NCBI GenBank assembly: GCA_958295825.1
Contig: OY282375.1
Location: 496,001-560,000, forward strand
DNA: 64,000 bases
DNA from: an uncultured Candidatus Entotheonella sp.
GTDB taxonomy: Bacteria; Tectomicrobia; Entotheonellia; Entotheonellales; Entotheonellaceae
Direction of reading: 5' to 3'
Shown piece after piece: positions 26,607-34,998 of this stretch. A program made the position numbers and the translations under genes. Below the pieces are notes generated by a model. The model ran no database searches, was not told the DNA's origin, and saw only the letters and a list, made by a program, of their open reading frames with translations. Position 1 is the stretch's first letter, and each line of letters opens with the position of its first letter.

Positions 26607-28109
26607 ATGTCCCGCTATCCGCTCCTGGCCGTGCTGGTTTCCTTGCTCGCCGCCGGGGCGATTCTGCTCTCCGACCGGCGCCCGAATGTGCGCGAGGCGT
26701 GGACGTTCGTTGCTGCCGCCGTCAAGTTTCTGCTGGTGGTCTCGATGCTGCCAACGGTCCTGGCCGGCGGCGTCATCGAAGCCACCTACGCCGAATTGCT
26801 GCCCGGCTGGTCCCTGCACCTGCGCGCCGACCTGTTCGGTCTCATCTTTGCCCTGCTGGCTTCCGGCCTGTGGATTCTCACCTCCATTTATTCGATCGGC
26901 TACATGCGCGCCGGGCATTACACCCACCAGACCGGTTACTTCGCCAGCTTCGCGGTATGTCTGTCCGCCACCATGGGAATTGCCTTCGCGGGCAATCTGA
27001 TCACCTTTTTTCTGTTCTATGAGATGTTGACGCTGGCCACTTATCCCCTGGTGGTGCACGACCGCACCGAGGAGGCGGTGGCGGCGGGCAGAAAATACCT
27101 GGCGTACACCCTCGGCGCCGGGCAGCTGCTGCTATTGGCCCTTGTCGCTGTCGCGGTTTTGGCGCCGGGCGAGTCATTCCAGCCGGGCGGCTTCCTTATG
27201 GGCAAGGCGCCGCTGGGCGTTCTGGGGCTGGTGTTCGTTCTGGGGCTGATCGGCGTTGGGGCCAAGGCGGCCATCATGCCGCTGCACGGCTGGCTGCCGG
27301 CCGCCATGGTGGCGCCGACCCCGGTGAGCGCGTTGCTGCATGCCGTAGCCGTGGTGAAGGCCGGAACTTTCGGCTGCCTGCGGTTGGTGCATTACGTGTT
27401 CGGCGTCGACCTGCTGCGGGCCATGGGGGCGGACACGGTTCTGGCGGTGGCCGCGGCGTTGACCATCCTGCTGGCCTCGGTGCGGGCGCTGGGTGAGCAG
27501 AATCTCAAGCGCCGGCTGGCCTATTCAACGGTGAGCCAGCTCTCTTACATCGTCCTGGGCGCCGCCCTCGGTTCGACGGCTGCGGTGGCCGGCGCCATGT
27601 TCCACATCGTGGCGCACGGCTTTATGAAAATCACCTTGTTCTTCTGCGCCGGGGCCATCTATATCAAGACGCACAAGTTGGAAATCCCCGACCTGGCGGG
27701 CCTGGGCCGGCAGATGCCCATTACCTTCGGCGCCTTTACCCTCGGCGCGCTGGGACTGGCCGGCACGCCGCTGTGCGTCGGCTTCGTCAGCAAGTGGAAC
27801 CTGGGCATGGGGGCGCTGCAATCCGGCCAGGCGGTGTTTCTGGCCGTGTTCGTCGCCAGCGGCATTCTCAACTTCGCCTACTTTTTCCCCATTATTTATA
27901 CCGCTTTCTTTGGCCGGCCGGGGCAGGCCATCCGCTTCGACGAGGCTAACCCCGCCCTGTGGGCGCCGTTAGCCGCGACCGCGGTCGTTTCACTGATCCT
28001 GGGCATCTATCCGAACGCCGGGCTGCAGTTTTACCACTTGGCGTGGACCGCTGCCGAAAGCGTCATGGCCGGGGCCGGGCAGGCGCTGGCGGGAGGAGGG
28101 ATGCCGTGA
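26607..28109 (+). CDS. Antiporter subunit D-like (NuoN/NuoM-like), second copy
   Basis: A 500-residue, 14-helix paralogue of the preceding gene. Key residues are all kept: Glu in FFLFYEMLTLATYPLVVH, Lys in GVGAKAAIMPLHGWLPAAM, and His/Lys in VAHGFMKITLFFCAG. It is preceded by GAACGGAAGGGCTCC, a better ribosome site than most genes in the operon, and a 21-nt gap. The next gene overlaps by GTGA. Confidence 0.88.
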   Translation: MSRYPLLAVLVSLLAAGAILLSDRRPNVREAWTFVAAAVKFLLVVSMLPTVLAGGVIEATYAELLPGWSLHLRADLFGLIFALLASGLWILTSIYSIGYMRAGHYTHQTGYFASFAVCLSATMGIAFAGNLITFFLFYEMLTLATYPLVVHDRTEEAVAAGRKYLAYTLGAGQLLLLALVAVAVLAPGESFQPGGFLMGKAPLGVLGLVFVLGLIGVGAKAAIMPLHGWLPAAMVAPTPVSALLHAVAVVKAGTFGCLRLVHYVFGVDLLRAMGADTVLAVAAALTILLASVRALGEQNLKRRLAYSTVSQLSYIVLGAALGSTAAVAGAMFHIVAHGFMKITLFFCAGAIYIKTHKLEIPDLAGLGRQMPITFGAFTLGALGLAGTPLCVGFVSKWNLGMGALQSGQAVFLAVFVASGILNFAYFFPIIYTAFFGRPGQAIRFDEANPALWAPLAATAVVSLILGIYPNAGLQFYHLAWTAAESVMAGAGQALAGGGMP

Positions 28110-28336
28110 AACGAACAGGGGCCGTTGTGGCTGCCGTGGTCATTGGCGCGAGTGTGGTGCTGGAAATCGTGTACCGCCATCACGGGCACCCGGTTTTCTG
28201 GTGGCAGGCGACGCCGGTGTTCGACTTCGTCTACGGCATCGCCGGATGCCTGGCGTTGGTGCTCGGCGCCAAGTGGCTGGGCCGCGCCTGGCTGCAACGA
28301 GACCACTTGTACACCGACGAGGATGAAGCGGCATGA
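28106..28336 (+). CDS. Small two-helix membrane protein of the antiporter operon
   Basis: A 76-residue protein starting at a GTG overlapping the previous stop and ending inside the next start (ATGA). It has two hydrophobic segments (AVVAAVVIGASVVLEIVY and FVYGIAGCLALVLGAKWLG) and an acidic tail. No named family was recognised, but similar small proteins occur between D-type subunits in proteobacterial Mrp-like operons. It is an accessory subunit by position. Confidence 0.7.
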   Translation: MKRTGAVVAAVVIGASVVLEIVYRHHGHPVFWWQATPVFDFVYGIAGCLALVLGAKWLGRAWLQRDHLYTDEDEAA

Positions 28337-30105
28337 GCGCCCTGCACCCCGCCTTCGTGCTGTTTGTAACCGCCTGTGTGGCGACGGCTGCGCGCGGCAT
28401 CCTGCGCCAGATCACCCTGCTGGCCGGGACGTTGGCAACGCTGTGGACGGTCTGGGAGCTTGACGCCACGGCCAGTCTGTCGTGGGCGTTGCCCAACTAC
28501 ACGCTGCACGTCTTGCGAGTGGACGCCCTGAGCCACGTGTTCGGCCTGATTTTCAGCCTTATCGCCTGCATCGGTGTTTTGTATGCCTTGCACGTGCGGC
28601 GCGGCGGCGAGCACGCCGCCACCTTGGTCTATGCCGGCGGTGGCCTCGGGGTCGTGTTCGCCGGCGACTGGATCACGCTGTTCGTCTTTTGGGAGTTGAT
28701 GGCGGTGGCGTCGCTGTTCGTGGTGTGGTTCGGCGGCACGGCGCAGTCGCAGGCGGCCGGATACCGTTATTTGCTGGTGCACATTTTCGGCGGTTCGCTG
28801 TTGTTCTGCGGGATCTTGATCCACCTGCTCCATGGGGGTGAGATCACCTTGGCGGCCCTGACGCGAAGCGAAACACCGGACGCCGCTTTCTGGCTCATTC
28901 TGCTGGGCGTGGTGATCAACGCCGCGGTGCCGCCGCTGCACGCCTGGCTGACGGACGCTTACCCGGAAGCCGCGGTTACCGGCAGCGTGTTCCTGAGCGC
29001 GTTCACCACCAAGACGGCCGTTTACGTGCTCATCCGCCTCTTTCCGGGCGCCGAGGTGCTGCTGTGGGCCGGAGTAATCATGACCCTGTACGGCGTGGTG
29101 TACGCCATCCTGGAAAACGACATCCGCCGGCTGCTGGCCTACCACATCGTCAGCCAGGTCGGCTACATGGTGGCTGCGGTGGGCATGGGCACGGCGCTGG
29201 CCCTGAACGGCAGCGGCGCCCACGCCTTCTGCCACATCCTCTACAAGGCGCTGCTGTTCATGGGGGCTGGAGCAGTGATCCAGGCGACCGGCAAGCGCAA
29301 GCTCAGCGATCTTGGCGGTCTGAGCCGGGCGATGCCGGTTGTCTTCGGCCTGTACATGGTGGCTGCACTGTCGATTTCCGGCGTGCCGCTGTTCAACGGC
29401 TTTACCAGCAAGTCGATGATCGTCTCGGCTGCCGCCGAAGCGCATCTGCCGCTGCCGGAGCTTCTGCTGACGTTGGCCGGCGTGGGCACCTTTCTGAGCG
29501 TCGGGCTGAAGCTGCCCTATTTCACTTTCATGGGGGATGACCGCGGCTTGTCGCCGCAGCGCCTGCCGCTCAACATGCTCCTGGCGATGGGCGCGGGCGC
29601 CTTCTTGTGCGTCTGGCTGGGCCTCTTCCCGCAGGCGCTTTATGAACGGTTGCCGTTTGCCGCTGAGTATCATCCTTTCACCGTCGATCACGTCGTGTCG
29701 TCGCTGCAATTGCTGACCGGCACGGGGCTCGCCTTCTGGTGGTTGCTGGACCGCTTCCACCGCGAAACGACGCTAACCCTGGACACGGACTGGTTCTACC
29801 GCCGGCCGCTGCAAGCCGTCTTCGCCCATCTGATCGCCCTTGCGCGACAGGCTGGGACCGTCTTGGAAGCCGCCCGCGCGAGCGTTTTGCAGGCACTGCT
29901 GCCCTATGCCCGAAATCCGTATCTCGTGCCCGACCGGCTCACCGGAGTACCCCTGCATCTTCCACCCATTGATGACGACGCGTTGCCCGATGGCGATAGA
30001 TTGGTGTACGACGAAAACCGCTATCGCCTGCCGATCGGCGCCACGGTGATGTGGATCGTCGTGTTCCTCGCTGGCTTGGCGCTGGTCGTTTTCGTCGCGG
30101 CGTAG
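28333..30105 (+). CDS. Antiporter subunit D-like (NuoL/MrpA N-terminal-like), third copy
   Basis: A 590-residue protein with about 14-16 helices. It has Glu in VFWELMAVASLFVVW and His/Lys in FCHILYKALLFMGAGAV. The helix-7 Lys found in its paralogues is replaced by Asn (GVVINAAVPPLHAWLTDAY); a Lys-containing SAFTTKTAVYVLIRLF follows. It has a longer C-terminal extension with charged loops. It may substitute for the N-terminal half of MrpA, which is otherwise missing from the operon. A weak hairpin (30110-30123) follows the stop. Confidence 0.85.
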   Translation: MSALHPAFVLFVTACVATAARGILRQITLLAGTLATLWTVWELDATASLSWALPNYTLHVLRVDALSHVFGLIFSLIACIGVLYALHVRRGGEHAATLVYAGGGLGVVFAGDWITLFVFWELMAVASLFVVWFGGTAQSQAAGYRYLLVHIFGGSLLFCGILIHLLHGGEITLAALTRSETPDAAFWLILLGVVINAAVPPLHAWLTDAYPEAAVTGSVFLSAFTTKTAVYVLIRLFPGAEVLLWAGVIMTLYGVVYAILENDIRRLLAYHIVSQVGYMVAAVGMGTALALNGSGAHAFCHILYKALLFMGAGAVIQATGKRKLSDLGGLSRAMPVVFGLYMVAALSISGVPLFNGFTSKSMIVSAAAEAHLPLPELLLTLAGVGTFLSVGLKLPYFTFMGDDRGLSPQRLPLNMLLAMGAGAFLCVWLGLFPQALYERLPFAAEYHPFTVDHVVSSLQLLTGTGLAFWWLLDRFHRETTLTLDTDWFYRRPLQAVFAHLIALARQAGTVLEAARASVLQALLPYARNPYLVPDRLTGVPLHLPPIDDDALPDGDRLVYDENRYRLPIGATVMWIVVFLAGLALVVFVAA

Positions 30106-30182
30106 ACGGGCGACGGGCGTCGCATTTGCTTGGGACCTTTACAAAAACACCAGAGCGATCGAACCAATTGGGAGAATTAACG

Positions 30183-30413
30183 ATGTCGGAACAGTCGCTC
30201 CGGAGTTTTCTACCGCTCATTCTCAAAGCACTTCTGACTGCTTGTAGCGGAAGAGGGGGCCAGTTTACGCCGCACCTGTTTTGCAAGGCCGCTTCGTTCT
30301 TGGCTGTCGGGGTAATGGCAATTACATTGTCCGGCTGTGGTGGCGGTTCCTCTGCGTGCTGGAGCTGCTGGCGCTGCCCTTGGCGATTGCCAGCTTCACC
30401 CTGCAGGGCGTGA
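30183..30413 (+). CDS. Small lipoprotein-like ORF, possibly part of a frameshifted gene
   Basis: A 76-residue frame with a good ribosome site (GGGAGA before ATG). It contains a second, lipoprotein-style signal (FLAVGVMAITLSGCGGGSS, lipobox LSGC) unusually far in from its start. The C-terminal residues (WSCWRCPWRLP) look like out-of-frame translation. The next frame, from about 30320, continues as a membrane helix and repeat domain, so a frameshift may have split one gene. Confidence 0.35.
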   Translation: MSEQSLRSFLPLILKALLTACSGRGGQFTPHLFCKAASFLAVGVMAITLSGCGGGSSACWSCWRCPWRLPASPCRA

Positions 30414-30811
30414 GGTTTTACCGTCTGAGCAGGGAGTGGCGGCGGACCGTGAGCCTTGACCCCAGTTTGCCGGCTGAACTGCTTCCGGTCTGGTTCCGGG
30501 CTTGGACCTGGGAGCCGACCAAGGGTGTTTCGACCCGGGCTTGGGATGCGACCAAGGATGTATCGGTCTGGACGTGGGACAAAACCAAGGGTGTTCCCGC
30601 CCTGGTTTGGGACGCGAGGTACGGGGTCTGGAAGAGCGTTCAAGGTGCTTGGGAGCGGGTCTCGGATGCGACGACGAATGTTTCGCAGGATGCTTCGGCC
30701 TGGGCTTGCCAATGGTTTTCCGTAACGATTTGGGACGCGCCGGACCTCGTCGTGAACCAAGAACTGATGCTGGGTTCGCTGCGCCACTCACGCCCTCGCA
30801 TCCTATCATAA
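30356..30811 (+). CDS. Putative membrane-anchored protein with Trp-Asp 11-residue repeats
   Basis: About 151 residues from a GTG at 30356; the frame is open upstream to about 30280, so the true start is unclear. A hydrophobic N terminus (LELLALPLAIASFTLQGVRFY) is followed by a basic juxtamembrane stretch and four 11-residue units with Trp-Asp at fixed spacing (WEPTKGVSTRA, WDATKDVSVWT, WDKTKGVPALV, WDARYGVWKSV), then looser repeats. The periodicity equals that of the coiled-coil genes at 1078 and 1780, but composition differs. Function unknown. It could be the remnant or 3' part of a frameshifted gene starting at 30183. Confidence 0.4.
   Translation: MLELLALPLAIASFTLQGVRFYRLSREWRRTVSLDPSLPAELLPVWFRAWTWEPTKGVSTRAWDATKDVSVWTWDKTKGVPALVWDARYGVWKSVQGAWERVSDATTNVSQDASAWACQWFSVTIWDAPDLVVNQELMLGSLRHSRPRILS
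30509..30640 (+). repeat. Four tandem 33-bp units
   Basis: Units beginning TGGGA at 30509, 30542, 30575 and 30608, sharing a GACCAAGG.TGT core in the first three. They encode the 11-residue repeats of the surrounding frame. Confidence 0.8.
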
Positions 30812-30958
30812 GCCCACCCCGGCACGTGGCTACGAAAGAGGCTTTGATTCGTCTCACTTTCCAGCCTTTGCATCGGTCTGGACAGGCCCATGTTGATTGG
30901 CTACCATGCACCGTCTCAGGCTGCGCAAAGCCCATCCTCCCCCGCAGAGAATGCATCC

Positions 30959-31496
30959 ATGACGGTTTCAACCAAGCTGATGACGGCGGATGAACTCCTC
31001 ATGCTGCCGGAAAACGGCAAGCGTTACGAGTTGGTAGAAGGGGTTCTGAACGAGAGGGCATTGGCAGGAGCCGTGCATGGCTTGACCGCCATGGAGGCGG
31101 GAGTCCTCTTGTACCAATTCGCGTATCCGCGAGGACTGGGAGCGGTTTTCGCCCCTGGAACGGGATTTGTTCTCTCGACTGACCCCGATACGGTCCGCGC
31201 CCCCGATGTTGCCTTTGTTGCCGCCGGGTGCCCTCCCCAACGGTTATCTCCGGCTGGCACCCGACCTCGTTGTGGAAGTTGTTTCCCCTTCGGACACGGC
31301 GTCCGAACTGCAAAGCAAGGTATGTACCTGGCTTGACGCCGGGTGCCGGCTGGTGTGGGTCGTGTATCCCGGCACGCGGTCGGTTACCGTCCACCGGTCC
31401 AGGGAAGATGTACGGGTGCTGGGGGAAGCGGACGTTCTGGACGGCAGCCCGGTATTCGATGGATTCAGCGCCGAGGTGCGCGACTTGTTTCGTTAA
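30959..31496 (+). pseudogene. Uma2-family endonuclease-like gene with a frameshift
   Basis: The first frame (ATG 30959) encodes the Uma2 N terminus: MTADELLMLPENGKRYELVEG, then TGFVLSTDPDTVRAPDVAFVAA. At about 31225-31235 homology moves to the next frame, which encodes LAPDLVVEVVSPSDTASEL, KVCTWLDAGCRLVWVVYPGTR and ends RDLFR at 31496. The PD...EVV core of the PD-(D/E)xK fold is thus split by a one-base shift. Either this is a recent pseudogene or an assembly error. A full Uma2 protein of a different subgroup is encoded at 60838. Confidence 0.75.
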
Positions 31497-31532
31497 CCTG
31501 CATTCCGATCTGCAAAAGGGAGCCCTTACGCC

Positions 31533-32747
31533 ATGGAGCAAAGCACCGCGTTAGCGGGTATCAAGGTTCTTGATCTGACACAATTCGAGGCCGGGACCTC
31601 GTGCACCGAGGCGCTCGCCTGGCTGGGGGCCGACATTATCAAGGTCGAGAATCCCGACGGCGGCGACCAGGGGCGCAGCGCGTCGACCGACCAATCCGGC
31701 GTTGATTCGCCCTACTTCATGCTGCTCAACGCCAACAAGCGCAGCATCACCCTGAACCTGCGCACCTCCCGAGGCCGGGAGTTGTTCACCGAGATGCTGA
31801 AAAAAGCCGATATCATGATCGAGAACTTTGCGCCGGGCGCGATCGAGCGGCTGGGCTTTGGCTTTGACGCGGTGCACGAGATCAATCCCCGCGTCATTTA
31901 CGCGCAGATCAAGGGCTTCGGGCCGGGGCCGTACGAGAATTACGTCAGTTTCGACATGATCGCGCAATCGGCCGGCGGCTCGCTGAGCCTGACCGGCACG
32001 CCGGAAACCGAACCGCTGAAACCCGGTCCGACCATCGGCGACACCGGCACCGGATTGCACTGCGCCATCGGCGTTCTGGCGGCACTGCACCAGCGGCAGC
32101 AAACCGGCAAGGGGCAGCGCATCCAGGTGGCCATGCAGGACGCCGTCATCAACTTCAGCCGCATCGCCTTCGCCCGCCAGGCGCTGAGCGGCGAGGCCGC
32201 CGTCAGGTCGGGCAATCGCAGCGCGCTCGGCACCACGGCGCCCAGCGGGCTCTACCCCTGCAAGGGCGACGGGTTGAACGACTACTGCTTCATCTACACC
32301 AGCCGGGCGGGCAACCGGCACTGGGACCGACTGCTGAAGGCCATCGGCCGCGACGACCTGATCGGTGACGAGCGGTTCAACTCGCCGCAGAAGCGCTGGG
32401 CCAATCACGACGAGGTGGACCGCCTGCTGACCGAGTTCACCCGGAGCCGCACCAAGCGGGAAGTCATGCAAACATTGGGCGACGCCGGGGTTCCCGCCGG
32501 CGCGGTGTATGACACCCTGGAACTGACCGAGGACCAAGCCCTGCAGGACCGCGACATGATCGTCACCGTGGATCATCCCGAACGCGGCAAGTTCACCCTG
32601 CCGGGGTGGCCGGTCAAGATGTCCGATTCCCACGTCGACGTCGAGCGCTCGCCGCTGCTCGGCGAGCACAACCCCGAGGTCTATGCCGAATGGCTGGGCC
32701 TGACGCCGGATGACCTGCAAGACTTGAAGTCGCAGGACGTAATCTGA
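31533..32747 (+). CDS. CaiB/BaiF family CoA-transferase (class III)
   Basis: A 404-residue enzyme moving CoA between carboxylic acids through an acyl-aspartyl intermediate. The catalytic Asp170 lies in TIGDTGTGLHCAIGVLAALH, matching Asp169 of formyl-CoA transferase. KVLDLTQFEAGTSCTEALAWLGADIIKVE and NKRSITLNLRT are canonical. It resembles formyl-CoA:oxalate CoA-transferase throughout, but no oxalyl-CoA decarboxylase is nearby, so the substrate is open. The ATG follows GGGAGCCCTTACGCC. It converges with the MFS gene at a 2-bp gap. Confidence 0.88.
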   Translation: MEQSTALAGIKVLDLTQFEAGTSCTEALAWLGADIIKVENPDGGDQGRSASTDQSGVDSPYFMLLNANKRSITLNLRTSRGRELFTEMLKKADIMIENFAPGAIERLGFGFDAVHEINPRVIYAQIKGFGPGPYENYVSFDMIAQSAGGSLSLTGTPETEPLKPGPTIGDTGTGLHCAIGVLAALHQRQQTGKGQRIQVAMQDAVINFSRIAFARQALSGEAAVRSGNRSALGTTAPSGLYPCKGDGLNDYCFIYTSRAGNRHWDRLLKAIGRDDLIGDERFNSPQKRWANHDEVDRLLTEFTRSRTKREVMQTLGDAGVPAGAVYDTLELTEDQALQDRDMIVTVDHPERGKFTLPGWPVKMSDSHVDVERSPLLGEHNPEVYAEWLGLTPDDLQDLKSQDVI

Positions 32748-32749
32748 GT

Positions 32750-33901
32750 TTACGGCGCCGCCCCGTCTCCGCGGCGCCACAGGGTGATAAGCACCACGGC
32801 CATCATGGCGCTCGTGGTGACCAATGGAAATCCCACCGCACCCATCAAGGCGATGGCGCCGCCCGCCAACGGCCCCCCGGACAGCGTTCCCAGTTCCCAA
32901 ATCAGAATGAAGGCCGCGTTTGCCGCCGCCATGCCGCCGCTTTGGAAACGGCTGCCCAATAGCGCCAGCCCCGCCGTGTAGAGGCCCAAGCTGATGCCGC
33001 CGCCGCAAAATGCCAGCGCGTACAGCGGCACCGTCGTGCCGATGAAGACGTGCACCAGCAGGCCGGATCCAGCCGCGGCCAAGGCCATGTAAACGAGCAG
33101 CCGACGGCGGTCGAAGCGGTCCACCGCCCACCCGACCGGCGCCTGCAAGAGAACCCCACCTATCAGATAGACGGCGTTCAGCCACACCGCCGCTCCCTGC
33201 GTCAACCCGGCGCTAACCCCGTAAAACGCCATGAGCACCAGCGCCGAGCCCTGTGCAATGCCCATCATCAGCGCCACGGCCATCAATCTGGGCGCTTGTC
33301 GTATCCGGATGAACAGGCCGGCCGTCGGCATCCCGCTCGTCGGTGGGGCGCCCTTGCGCCCGAGGGGAATCAGAGCCGTTGCCGCCACCGACAGAATGAT
33401 CATGATGAGGAAGGGACGAGGGCCGCTCATGTCCAGGAAATCGAGGGCCGCGGAGCCGGCCGCGGTGCCGCCGATGAAGCAGGCCACGTAGAGCGACAGA
33501 ATGCGCCCGCGGCGGGCATCGGTCGCGGCCTGATTGATCCAACTTTCACTCGATATCCAGTGCAGGGCGAGCCCGAGTCCGGCGACGAACCGGCAGGCCG
33601 TCCAGGCGCCGAATCCTTCCCGCCACATCATGCCGAGCAGGGCAAGGGCAAACAGGGTGGCGCCGGCGCCGATGGCCACCGGGTAGCCGATGCGCCTGAG
33701 AATGCGGGTGGTGACGGATGCGATGCCCAGAACCGCCACGGAGGAGGCGGCCGCGTTCAACCCGATCAGCCCTGCGGTAATGCCGAGCTCGTGTAGCCGC
33801 AGCGGGACGAACGGCAGGAACATGCCCACGGCAAACCCGAGCAGCACGTTGTTGAGTAGCACCGCTGCAATACCGCGGGTTTGCTGGGAGAGGGGAGTCA
33901 T
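32750..33901 (-). CDS. Major facilitator superfamily transporter (12 helices)
   Basis: A 383-residue protein. The start (33901) gives MTPLSQQTRGIAAVLLNNVLLG. It has 12 hydrophobic segments, the motif-A-like loop WAVDRFDRRRLLVYM between helices 8 and 9, and the first-half motif ESWINQAATDARRGRILSLY. It resembles YcaD/UMF-type MFS exporters, where ES.I...A....RG is conserved. The substrate is unknown. It lies divergent from the SDR gene across a 219-bp gap. Confidence 0.8.
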   Translation of the reverse strand: MTPLSQQTRGIAAVLLNNVLLGFAVGMFLPFVPLRLHELGITAGLIGLNAAASSVAVLGIASVTTRILRRIGYPVAIGAGATLFALALLGMMWREGFGAWTACRFVAGLGLALHWISSESWINQAATDARRGRILSLYVACFIGGTAAGSAALDFLDMSGPRPFLIMIILSVAATALIPLGRKGAPPTSGMPTAGLFIRIRQAPRLMAVALMMGIAQGSALVLMAFYGVSAGLTQGAAVWLNAVYLIGGVLLQAPVGWAVDRFDRRRLLVYMALAAAGSGLLVHVFIGTTVPLYALAFCGGGISLGLYTAGLALLGSRFQSGGMAAANAAFILIWELGTLSGGPLAGGAIALMGAVGFPLVTTSAMMAVVLITLWRRGDGAAP

Positions 33902-34018
33902 GGCCACCAGCTTACCACAATTACTGGCGGCGAACCCGAAGCCGCCCGGTTGCGAACGTGCTATGCTGGCGGCGTGTGATGACATTAGGGAAGCTCGGAT
34001 TCGATTCGGGGCGCTGGA

Positions 34019-34037
34019 TTCCGGGTCAAGCCCGGAA
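34019..34037. repeat. Palindromic dispersed-repeat-like element
   Basis: TTCCGGG-TCAAG-CCCGGAA with flanks CTGGA and TGACC. This is the form of a widespread intergenic repeat in proteobacterial genomes. It sits in the gap between divergent MFS and SDR genes. Confidence 0.55.
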
Positions 34038-34120
34038 TGACCAATTTGGGCATTTGGACAGGCAATGTTCATTAAAAAGCTGTAGGCGCGAGCCGATAAT
34101 AACGAGGCAGGAGAGGGCAC

Positions 34121-34909
34121 GTGGCACGATTGGCCGGTAAAGTGGCGGTGATAACGGGCGGGGCGGGCGGCATCGGCCGAGCCGCGGGTGGAATTTTCGC
34201 TGCGGAAGGTGCCCGGGTGTTGTTGGTGGACGTCAACGAAGGAGCGCTGCAGCAGGCGGTGGATGGCATCGCGGGGGACGACGTCAGCTATGCGGTGGCG
34301 GATACGACCCAACCCGATTCGGTGCGGCAGTTCTTCCAGGTGGCCGTTGAGCGATACGGCGGCGTAGACGTTTTCCTGGCCAACGCCGGTGTTGAGGGCG
34401 AGATCCATGCCATCCCGGATTACCCGGTCGAGGTGTTTGATCACGTCATGGCGGTCAACGTGCGCGGTGTCTGGCTGGGCGTCAGAGCGGCCATTCCCCT
34501 GATGCGCCAGCGGGGCGGCGGCAGTATCGTGATCACCTCGTCGGTCGCCGGCATCCGCGGCTCCGTGGGCATGTCGGCCTACACGACCAGCAAGCACGCC
34601 GTTATTGGCCTCATGCGCACCGCGGCGTTGGAATGTGCTGCCGACGGCATCCGGGTGAACACCGTCAATCCGGCGCCCATCGAAACCCGCATGATGCGTT
34701 CCCTCGAAGAAATGCGCATCTCGCGGCTCGGCACCGACGCAACCGTGGAGAGCGTCAAGGCGTCGCATGCCGCGCGCATTCCGCTGCGGCGTTACGGTGA
34801 CCCTGAGGAAGTCGCGCGGCTGATGCTGTTTCTGGCCAGCGACGAAAGCCGCTTCTGCACGGGTGGCGTGTACATGGTGGACGGCGGCTCCTCGGCTGGC
34901 ATGGTTTAG
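34121..34909 (+). CDS. Short-chain dehydrogenase/reductase
   Basis: A 262-residue classical SDR. It has the cofactor loop TGGAGGIGRAAG, NAG (LANAGVEG), the catalytic Ser in SSVAGI and YTTSKHA (Tyr-x3-Lys), and ends in FCTGGVYMVDGG. Asp in LLVDVNE after strand 2 suggests NAD(H) preference. It begins at GTG with AGGAGAGGG upstream. The substrate is unknown. Confidence 0.88.
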   Translation: MARLAGKVAVITGGAGGIGRAAGGIFAAEGARVLLVDVNEGALQQAVDGIAGDDVSYAVADTTQPDSVRQFFQVAVERYGGVDVFLANAGVEGEIHAIPDYPVEVFDHVMAVNVRGVWLGVRAAIPLMRQRGGGSIVITSSVAGIRGSVGMSAYTTSKHAVIGLMRTAALECAADGIRVNTVNPAPIETRMMRSLEEMRISRLGTDATVESVKASHAARIPLRRYGDPEEVARLMLFLASDESRFCTGGVYMVDGGSSAGMV

Positions 34910-34998
34910 GGGGCTGGTGCTAGAATGCGCGTCATGGCACGCAAACCACACGTTCAGAGACCATTTCCCGGGTTGTCCTGCCCCGCTGGGTCACCGTA

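Noticed and set aside
28231..29760. 509-codon minus-strand frame inside the third antiporter D gene
   Set aside because: Same antisense pattern; the plus strand encodes a complete membrane subunit.
33990..34045. tRNA-like GGATTCGATTC segment
   Set aside because: It resembles a T-loop, but there is no acceptor, D or anticodon arm; the segment is next to a dispersed palindrome.
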